Source: Marinihelvus sp036351115
GTDB taxonomy: Bacteria > Pseudomonadota > Gammaproteobacteria > Xanthomonadales > SZUA-36
Direction: 5' to 3'
Length of the DNA stretch: 22,352 nt
Assembly (NCBI GenBank): GCA_036351115.1
Contig: JAZBOL010000002.1
Location: forward strand, 1-22,352
Position 1 is the stretch's first letter, and each line of letters starts with the position of its first letter. A program made the position numbers and the translations under genes. Positions 7,796 to 14,757 of the stretch are shown here, in pieces. The notes beneath the pieces are model-generated. The model made no database searches and had not been told where the DNA came from. It saw nothing but the letters and a program-made list of their open reading frames with translations.

Positions 7796-8791
7796 GTGAA
7801 GATCCTGGTGACCGGCGGCGGCGGCTTCGTGGGCCAGGCCGTGTGCCGGCAGCTCGCGGCACGGGGCGATACGCCGGTGGCGTTCCAGCGCGGACCGGCG
7901 GAAGCCCTGGACGGGACGGGCGTCGAGGTTCGGCGCGGCGATATCACGGTCCGCGAGGAAGTCCTCGCAGCCGCCGCCGACTGCGATGCGGTGATTCACA
8001 CGGCCGGCAAGGCCGGCGCCTGGGGCGACCCGGAGCAGTACCGGGCGATCAACGTCACCGGCACAGAGCACGTGATCGACGTCTGCCGGCGCGTGGGGAT
8101 CGAGCGGCTGGTGTTCACTTCGTCGCCGAGCGTGGCGCACGGCGGGGGCGATATCGAGGGCGCCGACGAGTCCCTGCCCTATCCCGACCACTATGCAGCG
8201 CCCTACCCGGAAACCAAGGCGGCGGCGGAACGGCTGGTCATGGCGGCCAGCGACGTGTCACTTCGTACCGTGTCCCTGCGGCCGCACCTGGTCTGGGGGC
8301 CCGGCGACAACCACCTCCTGCCCCGGTTGGTGGAGAAGGCCCGCAAGGGCACGCTGAAGCTGCCGGGCGTCGGCAAGCTCGTCGACACGGTGTACATCGA
8401 CAACGCCGCGGCGGCGCACCTGGACGCCCTCGACGCCCTCGACCGCAACCCGGCCTGCCACGGGAATACCTACTTCATCTCCAACGACGAACCGTGGCCC
8501 ATGGAGAAGATCATCACCGCGCTGCTCGAGGCGGTGGGCGTGACCGTGTCCATCCGGCCGATCTCGCCCCGCATGGCCGCCGTGGCCGGCGGCCTGGCCG
8601 AGTGGTGGTGGACGCGCCAGGGACTGGCCGGTGAGCCACCCGTCACCCGCTGGTCCGCGGAGCAGCTGTCCACCGCCCACTGGTACGACATCAGCGCCGC
8701 GAAGCGCGACCTGGGTTATCGCCCCGCGGTATCCATGCAGGAAGGTCTGGATCGGCTGCGGGAAGCCCCCAGGGGCAGCATACGCCGGTAG
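7796..8791 (+). CDS. oleD: OleD, NADPH-dependent beta-keto acid reductase (extended SDR)
   Basis: OleD reduces the 2-alkyl-3-ketoalkanoic acid made by OleA to the beta-hydroxy acid used by OleC. The 331-residue protein begins directly with the Rossmann strand and the extended-SDR dinucleotide motif TGGGGFVG (6-13). The active-site serine lies in FTSSPSVAHGG (S112 most likely), followed by the YxxxK pair Y137 and K141 (in YPETKAAAE). The C-terminal third is the variable substrate-binding part. Such proteins are often labelled 3-beta-hydroxysteroid dehydrogenase/isomerase-like; the position after oleC supports OleD. The start is GTG 7796. Only 37 bases separate its stop from the end of the convergent kinase gene, and no classical terminator is visible between them. 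Confidence 0.95.
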   Translation: MKILVTGGGGFVGQAVCRQLAARGDTPVAFQRGPAEALDGTGVEVRRGDITVREEVLAAAADCDAVIHTAGKAGAWGDPEQYRAINVTGTEHVIDVCRRVGIERLVFTSSPSVAHGGGDIEGADESLPYPDHYAAPYPETKAAAERLVMAASDVSLRTVSLRPHLVWGPGDNHLLPRLVEKARKGTLKLPGVGKLVDTVYIDNAAAAHLDALDALDRNPACHGNTYFISNDEPWPMEKIITALLEAVGVTVSIRPISPRMAAVAGGLAEWWWTRQGLAGEPPVTRWSAEQLSTAHWYDISAAKRDLGYRPAVSMQEGLDRLREAPRGSIRR

Positions 8792-8828
8792 CGCCGACCA
8801 GGGCGCCGACCGGCGGTATGTCCGCGGA

Positions 8829-9509
8829 CTAGCGCGGTCCCTGGAGTCCCCGGCGCTGGCGATAACGCCGGGCGAGGCGTTCGATGGCGCTGTCGCGGTA
8901 CAGGGCCCGGTCTTCCTCGGACACCTCGTCGAAACGCCCCTGGTATTTGTGCTTGACCCAGGCATTCAGGTCCAGCTGCCGGAAAAAACGGAACAGCAGG
9001 TGGTTGATCGGCCGAAAGCCGTCCCGGCGCACCGCCGTCAGGCCGAAATCGATGACACAGGGTGAACCGTCCGACCGGTTCATGAGGTTCGACTTGTTCT
9101 TGAGGTCTCCGTGGGCCACGCCGCGGTCGTGGCAGGCCTGGAGTGTGCCGAGCAGCGCCGCGAACCAGGCCTCCCGATCGGGAATCACGGCCTCGCGGTA
9201 GGGCGTGCCGTGAATGAACTCCAGCACCAGGTAACGACCGTCGAGCATGCCGTAGCAGCGGGGCACGCCCGGCACGTCATGGATTCGCCGGTAGGCCGAG
9301 TACTCCCGCTCCAGCGTGTGCTGGCGGGTGCGCAAAGCGGCTCCCCGGCCCATGGCGGTCTTGAGCACCAGGTCGTGATCGCCGTCCCGGTAATGCAGCA
9401 CGGTGCCCTGGTTGCTGGTGGCGAGGACGTTGTCTCTCGCCTCGAGCTGGGCATCGGCCCAGGACACGAGTTCGGCGGCCAAATCGCGGGGAAGTGTTGC
9501 GTGCGGCAT
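8829..9509 (-). CDS. Small protein-kinase-fold phosphotransferase (RIO/LPS-kinase-like)
   Basis: This 226-residue protein has a minimal kinase fold. The ATP lysine is K50 (LVLKTAMG), a possible helix-C glutamate is E68 (LEREY), the catalytic loop is HGDLKNKSN (133-141, with D135 and N141) and the metal-binding DFG is at 154-156. The HGD..N loop, rather than HRD, is typical of RIO, Kdo/WaaP-type LPS kinases and aminoglycoside-type phosphotransferases. The C terminus (about 175-226) is strongly basic and aromatic, consistent with membrane-surface or nucleic-acid contact. The substrate is unknown: a lipid A-core sugar, a small molecule or a protein are all possible. It converges on oleD and is divergent from the amidohydrolase pair, so it is not co-transcribed with ole genes. 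The start ATG lacks a visible Shine-Dalgarno sequence. Confidence 0.8.
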   Translation of the reverse strand: MPHATLPRDLAAELVSWADAQLEARDNVLATSNQGTVLHYRDGDHDLVLKTAMGRGAALRTRQHTLEREYSAYRRIHDVPGVPRCYGMLDGRYLVLEFIHGTPYREAVIPDREAWFAALLGTLQACHDRGVAHGDLKNKSNLMNRSDGSPCVIDFGLTAVRRDGFRPINHLLFRFFRQLDLNAWVKHKYQGRFDEVSEEDRALYRDSAIERLARRYRQRRGLQGPR

Positions 9510-9536
9510 GGAGGAGCGCCGGTTCGGGATGTGCCG

Positions 9537-9566
9537 AGTTTACCGGCCTTGCTCCGGCTCTGCTAA
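9537..9566 (-). promoter_or_regulatory. Candidate promoter of the kinase gene
   Basis: On the minus strand TTAGCA (9561-9566) and TAAACT (9537-9542) are 18 bases apart, close to sigma70 consensus. Transcription would begin near 9530, about 20 bases before the start codon. It lies on the same DNA as the opposing amidohydrolase promoter. Confidence 0.4.
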
Positions 9567-9569
9567 GCT
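9539..9569 (+). promoter_or_regulatory. Candidate promoter of the amidohydrolase pair
   Basis: TTTACC (9539-9544) and TAAGCT (9564-9569) are 19 bases apart. Transcription would begin near 9576, leaving a 28-base leader that contains the ribosome binding site GAAGGA (9591-9596) before ATG 9604. Confidence 0.35.
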
Positions 9570-9603
9570 GACGCGCCTCGCGAGTGCACAGAAGGACCCA
9601 GGC

Positions 9604-10977
9604 ATGAGAATCAGCAATACCCCCGGTTGGGCGGCCCTGGCCGCTCTCCTGACGATCTGCGGCGCCGGCGAGGCAGCCGCTGAGGCTTTTCCCTCCACCT
9701 ACGAACCGCTGCCTTCCGAAGCGACCCTGATCACGAATGCCACCGTGCTCACCGGCACCGGGGAGCGGCTGGACAACGCCTCCCTGCTCATGCAGGACGG
9801 CAAGATCGCCTGGGTGGGTGACGGCGAAACGCCGGACGGCGTAACCACCATCGATGCCGGTGGCCGCTGGGTCACGCCCGGCATCATCGACGTGCACTCC
9901 CATCTCGGCGTTTACCCCAGCCCGGGTGTCCAGGCGCACAGCGACGGCAACGAGATGAGCAACCCGGTGACAGCCAGCGTCTGGGCCGAGCACAGCATAT
10001 GGCCCCAGGACCCGGGCTTCTCCCGCGCACTGGCCGGTGGCATCACCAGCCTGCAGATCCTGCCCGGCTCGGCCAACCTGATCGGCGGCCGCGCCGTCAC
10101 CCTGAAGAACGTGTACAGCACCAGCTACCAGGGCATGAAGTTTCCCGGTGCGCCCCACGGCATGAAAATGGCCTGCGGCGAAAACCCCAAGCGGGTGTAC
10201 GGCAGCAAGGGCCGGGCCCCGGGGACGCGCATGGGCAATGTCGCCGGTTACCGCGACGAGTGGATCGCCGCGCAGAAATACCGGGACGACTGGGACGAGT
10301 ACGAGGCCAAGGTGGCCGAGGGCGACGAAGACGCCAAGCCGCCCAAGCGTGACCTCAAGCTCGACACGCTTGCCGGCGTGCTCGACGGCGAGATCCTCGT
10401 GCACATGCACTGCTACCGTGCCGACGAGATGATGACCATTCTCGACATGGCCAAAGAGTTCGACTACCAGGTCACGGCCTTCCACCACGGGGTCGAGGCC
10501 TACAAGATCGCCGACGAGCTGGCCGAGGCCGGCGTCTGCGGCGCCCTCTGGGCCGACTGGTGGGGCTTCAAGATGGAGGCCTTTGACGGCATTCAGGAAA
10601 ACCTCGCCCTCGTGGATCGCCCCGAGGGCGGCTGCGCGATTGTGCACTCCGACTCCTCCGAAGGCATCCAGCGCCTGAACCAGGAGGCGGCCAAGGCCAT
10701 GATTCGCGGCCAGCGCGCCGGCCTGGATATTCCGCCCGAACGCGCCATCACCTGGATTACGTCCAACGCGGCGAAATCCCTGGGCGTCCTCGATCAGACC
10801 GGCACCCTGGAGCCGGGCAAGATGGCGGATGTCGTGCTGTGGAACGGCGATCCCTTCAGCGTTTACGCCAAGGCGGACCTGGTATTCATTGACGGCGCGC
10901 GTCTGTACGACCGCGCCGATCCGGCGCTTCAGCCGGTTTCCGATTTCGAGCTTGGCCAGCTGCAGGAGGTGCGCTGA
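9604..10977 (+). CDS. Exported metal-dependent amidohydrolase (imidazolonepropionase-like)
   Basis: This 457-residue protein has a signal-peptide-like N terminus (about residues 1-26, ending AAAEA) and an amidohydrolase-superfamily TIM barrel. Metal ligands are visible as HSH (98-100) after VTPGIID, a histidine pair in VHMHCY (H267, H269), AFHHGVEAY (H294 or H295) and the barrel-end aspartate in VHSDSSEG (D350). The C-terminal part (about 375-420) returns to the small beta-sandwich domain, ending GKMADVVLWNGDP. An acidic and lysine-rich insertion (about 225-255) is unusual for the family. It probably cleaves an amide or cyclic amide such as a dipeptide or hydantoin in the periplasm; the substrate cannot be read from sequence. 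The frame is open from 9403, but ATG 9604 has a ribosome binding site and the signal peptide. Its stop overlaps the next gene's ATG by one base. Confidence 0.9.
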   Translation: MRISNTPGWAALAALLTICGAGEAAAEAFPSTYEPLPSEATLITNATVLTGTGERLDNASLLMQDGKIAWVGDGETPDGVTTIDAGGRWVTPGIIDVHSHLGVYPSPGVQAHSDGNEMSNPVTASVWAEHSIWPQDPGFSRALAGGITSLQILPGSANLIGGRAVTLKNVYSTSYQGMKFPGAPHGMKMACGENPKRVYGSKGRAPGTRMGNVAGYRDEWIAAQKYRDDWDEYEAKVAEGDEDAKPPKRDLKLDTLAGVLDGEILVHMHCYRADEMMTILDMAKEFDYQVTAFHHGVEAYKIADELAEAGVCGALWADWWGFKMEAFDGIQENLALVDRPEGGCAIVHSDSSEGIQRLNQEAAKAMIRGQRAGLDIPPERAITWITSNAAKSLGVLDQTGTLEPGKMADVVLWNGDPFSVYAKADLVFIDGARLYDRADPALQPVSDFELGQLQEVR

Positions 10978-12254
10978 TGATCCCCTCACGTCTACGAATC
11001 AGGGCCGCCCTGGGCTGCGGCCTTCTCGGTCTCGGCCTGCTCGGCGCGGGCATCACGGGCGCCAGCGCGGAAACCGTGCTGATCCAGGGCGCCACCGTGC
11101 ACACGCTCGGCAGCAAGGGCATCGTGGAGGACACGGACATCCTGGTCGCTGATGGCGTCGTCAAGAGCCTGGGCACCGGATTGCGCGTCCCGGACGGCGC
11201 CCGGGTGATCGAGGCCAACGGCCGGCCGGTAACCCCGGGGCTCTGGGCGGGGATCTCCGCCATCGGCACGGCGGAGGTGAGCGGTGTCGAGCAGTCCGTG
11301 GACAGCACGAATGCGCTCGAATCCATGCACCCGGAATTCGATGTATCCCTGGCCTACAACCCGCACTCGACGCTGGTGCCCGTGGCCCGCGTGGAAGGTC
11401 ACACCTTCACGACCCTGGGCACGGGCATGGGCGGCTCCATCATCGGCGGCCAGGGTCGGGTGGTGGCGCTGGATGGCGGCTACGACAGCTTCCACGGCGG
11501 CTATGTCCTGTACATCAACCTGGGACGCGGCGCCTCGTCACGGACCGGCGGCAGCCGTGCGGTCCAGTGGCTGCTGCTGAACCAGGCGGTGGAGGAGACG
11601 GTGCGGGCGCCCGCCCGGGGCGAGGAGGCGCTGCTGACCCGCGCCGGTCGCCAGACCCTGGAACGCTACGCCAACGGCGGAACGGTGGTGTTCACCGTGA
11701 ATCGCGCCTCGGACATTCTCCAGACCCTCCAGTTCGCGGAAGACCACGACATCGTCCCCGTCATTTACGGCGGCGCCGAGGCCTGGATGGTCGCCGAACA
11801 GCTGGCCGCCGCCGAGGCGCCGGTCATCCTGAATCCGCTGCAGAACCTGCCGGGCAACTTCGACTCGCTCGGAGCGCGGCTGGACAACGCCGCGCTCCTG
11901 CATGCCCGGGGCGTTACCGTCGCCTTCGGCGCGGGGGAAAGCCACAACGCCCGCAAGCTGCGCCAGATGGCGGGCAACGCCGCGAGCCACGGACTGCCGA
12001 AGGAAGCCGCCCTGGCGGCGCTGACCATCAACCCGGCCCGCATCTTCGGCGTCGCCCGCACCTTCGGCAGCCTGGAAGAAGGCAAACGCGCCGACCTGGT
12101 GCTCTGGAGCGGCGACCCCCTGGAAGTCACCACCGTCGCCGACCTGGTGATCGTGGCCGGCGAAGTGGACTCCATGGAAAGCCGACAGACGAAACTGCGT
12201 GACCGCTACCTGGTGGTGGATCCGGAACTGCCCCGGGCGTACACACAACCCTGA
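10977..12254 (+). CDS. Exported amidohydrolase homologue lacking metal ligands (probable pseudoenzyme partner)
   Basis: This 425-residue protein has an N-terminal signal-like segment (about 1-31, ending GASA) and the overall amidohydrolase layout, including the small beta domain at both ends (VTPGLW at 85-90; GKRADLVLWSGDP near the end). The catalytic positions are gone. Where the upstream paralogue has HSH, this protein has I93-S94-A95; the HMH strand reads VVFTVNRAS; the HHGVEAY strand reads IYGGAEAW; and the HSDSSEG strand reads FGAGESHN. It is therefore unlikely to be a metal-dependent hydrolase. The start codon overlaps the stop of the active gene (TGATG), which points to translational coupling and possibly a heteromeric complex. 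A scaffold, ligand-binding or regulatory role is inferred, not shown. Confidence 0.85.
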   Translation: MIPSRLRIRAALGCGLLGLGLLGAGITGASAETVLIQGATVHTLGSKGIVEDTDILVADGVVKSLGTGLRVPDGARVIEANGRPVTPGLWAGISAIGTAEVSGVEQSVDSTNALESMHPEFDVSLAYNPHSTLVPVARVEGHTFTTLGTGMGGSIIGGQGRVVALDGGYDSFHGGYVLYINLGRGASSRTGGSRAVQWLLLNQAVEETVRAPARGEEALLTRAGRQTLERYANGGTVVFTVNRASDILQTLQFAEDHDIVPVIYGGAEAWMVAEQLAAAEAPVILNPLQNLPGNFDSLGARLDNAALLHARGVTVAFGAGESHNARKLRQMAGNAASHGLPKEAALAALTINPARIFGVARTFGSLEEGKRADLVLWSGDPLEVTTVADLVIVAGEVDSMESRQTKLRDRYLVVDPELPRAYTQP

Positions 12255-12349
12255 CGCTCTCGGGGGCGGGGTGCGGGTCCTGGGTCCTGGGCTTTCCGGC
12301 CGGTCTTGCGGCCTTCGGCTTCCCTCGTTTCGCCTTCGCTTGGTGGGAC

Positions 12350-12435
12350 CGGGCGACCGCCCGATCCCGCAGCGGGGGAAGCCCGCCGAGCCCGGGCAAC
12401 CGCCCGATCCCAAAGCGGGGGGAACCCGCCGAGCC
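12350..12435. repeat. Two tandem 43-bp units with hairpin-forming starts
   Basis: Units 12350-12392 and 12393-12435 match at 38 of 43 positions. Each begins with an inverted repeat: CGGGCG-AC-CGCCCG (12350-12363) and CGGGC-AACC-GCCCG (12393-12406). The rest of the 198-base convergent gap (12255-12452) holds a duplicated heptamer GGGTCCT at 12275-12288 and no recognisable gene or T-tract. The array may act as a bidirectional transcription barrier or be a genome-wide interspersed repeat. Because 43 is not a multiple of three, the array is unlikely to be coding. Confidence 0.8.
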
Positions 12436-12452
12436 CGCACGCACCGCTCCGA

Positions 12453-13748
12453 TTACTGACCGCCGTTCAGGTACGTCACCACCATGTTGCCAAAGGCCCT
12501 GACGCCATGCTCGAGCCACGGTTCATGCACGTCGAACATCGGTGAGTGATTTGTCGGCTGGGTCTTCGGATCCACGCCCTCGGGCCAGTTGCCGAGGAAC
12601 ACGAAGAGGCTCGGTGTGCGTTCCGCGTACTCGGAAAAATCCTCCGCCACGGTCTGCGGGTTGAGCGGTGAGAGAGGGGCGCCGGCGGCGTGTTCCAGGG
12701 CCGGCACCATCATCTCGTAGAGCGCCGCGTTGTTGCGTACCGGCGGATTGCCCAGCTCCAGTTCCCAGTCGATGGTGGCGCCATTGGCCTCGGCGATGGA
12801 GCGGGCCGTGCGCTCCATCGCCGCGTGAATCTGCGCGCGCATTGCCGGATCGAAGGCGCGGATGGTGCCTTCGAGCTCCACGGTGTCGGGAATCACGTTG
12901 TTGCGCACGCCGCCCTCGATGCGGCCCACGCTGATGATCGACGGCGCCGCGGTCACGTCCAGCTGGCGGCTGGCGATGGTCTGCAGGCCCATGACGATCT
13001 GCGCGGCGGTGACCACCGGGTCCACGCCGTCCCAGGGGCGCGCACCGTGGGTCTGGCGGCCGTTGACCGTGATGACGAAGCGGTCCGAGGACGCCATGAG
13101 CGGCCCGGCGCGTGTGGCGAACTGGCCGCCGGGTATGCCGATACCGACGTGCAGGCCGAAGACCGCTTCGGGCATTTCCGGCTCGAACAGTCCCTCCTCC
13201 AGCATGAGGGAAGCCCCGCCCTTCTCGCCGGTCGGCGGGCCCTCTTCGGCCGGCTGGAAGATCAGCAGGACACGACCGGGCAGTTCGTCCCGGTTGTCGT
13301 TCAGGATCTTCGCCGCGCCAAGCGCCATGGCCATGTGCGTGTCGTGCCCGCAGGCGTGCATGACACCGACTTCCTGGCCGTTGTATTCACCGATCGCCGT
13401 GGATGCGAAGGGCAGCCCGGTTTCCTCGGTCACCGGCAGGCCATCCATGTCGGCACGGATCGCCACCAGGGGTCCGGGTTGGCCGCCTTCGATCATCGCG
13501 ACGACGCCCGTGCCGGCGATGCCCGTGGTCGGCTCCAGGCCCATATCCGCGAGGATCTCGGCGATGCGCGTGGCCGTGTTGAACTCCCGGTTGCTCAGCT
13601 CCGGGTTCTCGTGGAACCAGCGCCGCCACTCGACGACCTGGGGCTGCACCTCGGCGGCGGCGCGGTCGATGTCCTCGAAGGTGAGCTGGGCGTGGGCGAT
13701 CGGGGGAGAGGCCAGGACGAGGCCGGTCAGGAGCAGTCTTTTCATCAT
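12453..13748 (-). CDS. Exported M20D metallopeptidase/amidohydrolase (hippurate hydrolase-like)
   Basis: This 431-residue protein carries a signal peptide (about 1-20, ending AHA before QLTF). It has the dinuclear zinc site of the M20D/AbgA-HipO-IAA-amino acid hydrolase group: HACGHDTH (131-138, with C133 and H135), the glutamate pair PAEEG (E168, E169), H200 in GLHV and the C-terminal histidine in TNHSPMFD (H401). A dimerisation lid domain is inserted between about residues 205 and 320. Members release an amino acid from N-acyl or peptide conjugates; many are cytosolic, so the signal peptide is notable. Two adjacent ATGs (13748, 13745) are possible starts. It converges on the amidohydrolase pair and is divergent from the DUF6624 gene. 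Confidence 0.92.
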   Translation of the reverse strand: MMKRLLLTGLVLASPPIAHAQLTFEDIDRAAAEVQPQVVEWRRWFHENPELSNREFNTATRIAEILADMGLEPTTGIAGTGVVAMIEGGQPGPLVAIRADMDGLPVTEETGLPFASTAIGEYNGQEVGVMHACGHDTHMAMALGAAKILNDNRDELPGRVLLIFQPAEEGPPTGEKGGASLMLEEGLFEPEMPEAVFGLHVGIGIPGGQFATRAGPLMASSDRFVITVNGRQTHGARPWDGVDPVVTAAQIVMGLQTIASRQLDVTAAPSIISVGRIEGGVRNNVIPDTVELEGTIRAFDPAMRAQIHAAMERTARSIAEANGATIDWELELGNPPVRNNAALYEMMVPALEHAAGAPLSPLNPQTVAEDFSEYAERTPSLFVFLGNWPEGVDPKTQPTNHSPMFDVHEPWLEHGVRAFGNMVVTYLNGGQ

Positions 13749-13777
13749 GGGTCGCAGGTTTGGTCTTCGGGACCCGC

Positions 13778-13806
13778 ATCATAGGCCATCACAGGAAGGC
13801 GGCTAA
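13778..13806 (-). promoter_or_regulatory. Candidate promoter of the M20D peptidase
   Basis: On the minus strand TTAGCC (13801-13806) and TATGAT (13778-13783) are separated by 17 bases. Transcription would begin near 13771 and give a leader of about 23 bases. No clear Shine-Dalgarno sequence is seen before the start. Confidence 0.45.
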
Positions 13807-13848
13807 AGTTCGTGACCCGCCCCCGTCCCAACCAAGACCTGCCGCGGG

Positions 13849-13854
13849 TATGAT
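13849..13854 (+). promoter_or_regulatory. Possible -10 box (TATGAT) for a leaderless DUF6624 mRNA
   Basis: TATGAT is followed by six bases and then ATG 13861, so the expected transcription start coincides with the start codon. A -35 at 17-base spacing would be TCCCAA (13826-13831), a poor match. No Shine-Dalgarno sequence could fit. Confidence 0.45.
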
Positions 13855-13860
13855 CGGCCC

Positions 13861-14751
13861 ATGAACCGTCAAGCCATCGCACTACCCGTCCTCCTGTTCA
13901 TCGCCTGCAGCGCCGCAGAGGCTGCACCCCTCTCGGCAACCGAACGCTGCCAGGCGCCCGCCCTTGCGGAAGCGGAGAAGGGACAACTCCAGGCCCGGGC
14001 GGAAGACCGGCTCGGCACACCGCCGACCGAACGCGCCGAGGCCCTGCTGGCCCTGGCGGCGGACCGCATCGCCCGCAGCCAGGGCAGCGAAAAAGCCTGC
14101 CGGAAGGCGCTGGAGCGCGGTGAGAAGACGTTTGAGAAAGTGTTGAAGCGAAAGACCCGGTCCGTCCGCGGCAACGCCGGGGACGCCGATAGCGCCGATC
14201 CGGGGATTCTCGCGGTCCAGGAGTCGCTGCGAACGGCCTTCATCGCCGACCAGGCAGCGCGCCTGGCCTACCTGGACCTGGCGACCGAAGATCGGGAGGG
14301 CGCCGACCACTGGGCCCGGCAACTGGCGACGGCCAACGCCATCGAGCTGGACGGCACGAACACGGCGCTCCTCAGGGACCTGCTCGACGACTACGACTGG
14401 ATCGACGCCCACCGCTTTGGTCCCCGCATCGCCAGCCATGCCTGGGTGCTGGCCCAGCACGCGGACGCGGACCCGGACTTCCAGCAGCTCGCCCTGGAAC
14501 GCATGCGCCCCTACCTGGATGACGGCGGCGTGCGCCCCGGGGACTACGCCTACCTCTTTGACCGGGTGGCCGTAAACCAGGGCCGTCCCCAGCGCTATGG
14601 CACCCAGCCCCTTGGGGAATGCAACGCCGACGGCAGCCTGTCACCGAAACCCCTGGAGGATCCGGACAACGTGGATGCCCGGCGTGCCGAGCTCGGTCTG
14701 GGGCCCATGGCGGACGCCATGGGGGAGATGGCCGCGCGGCGCTGCCGCTAA
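13861..14751 (+). CDS. Exported DUF6624 family protein of unknown function
   Basis: This 296-residue protein has an N-terminal export signal. C16 in LLFIAC could be a lipoprotein cysteine (imperfect lipobox), or cleavage could follow AEA at about residue 21. The C-terminal half carries the conserved pattern I associate with DUF6624: DYDWIDAHRFG (177-187), WVLAQHADADPDFQ (195-208), YLFDRVAVNQGRPQ (231-244) and YGTQP (246-250), ending with a short segment rich in Asp and Arg. The middle (about 30-150) is helical and charged. No catalytic residue can be assigned with confidence, although the conserved QHAD and YGTQ blocks could form a site. Its neighbours are a divergent M20D peptidase and, six bases beyond its stop, the convergent gamma-glutamyltransferase gene. 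Confidence 0.75.
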   Translation: MNRQAIALPVLLFIACSAAEAAPLSATERCQAPALAEAEKGQLQARAEDRLGTPPTERAEALLALAADRIARSQGSEKACRKALERGEKTFEKVLKRKTRSVRGNAGDADSADPGILAVQESLRTAFIADQAARLAYLDLATEDREGADHWARQLATANAIELDGTNTALLRDLLDDYDWIDAHRFGPRIASHAWVLAQHADADPDFQQLALERMRPYLDDGGVRPGDYAYLFDRVAVNQGRPQRYGTQPLGECNADGSLSPKPLEDPDNVDARRAELGLGPMADAMGEMAARRCR

Positions 14752-14757
14752 TCCCGC

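Noticed and set aside
9277..10989. 570-codon open frame antisense to the active amidohydrolase
   Set aside because: It mirrors a well-supported gene and also crosses into the kinase gene in the wrong frame.
12350..12435. CRISPR-like array
   Set aside because: Only two directly abutting units exist, with no spacers and no cas genes nearby.
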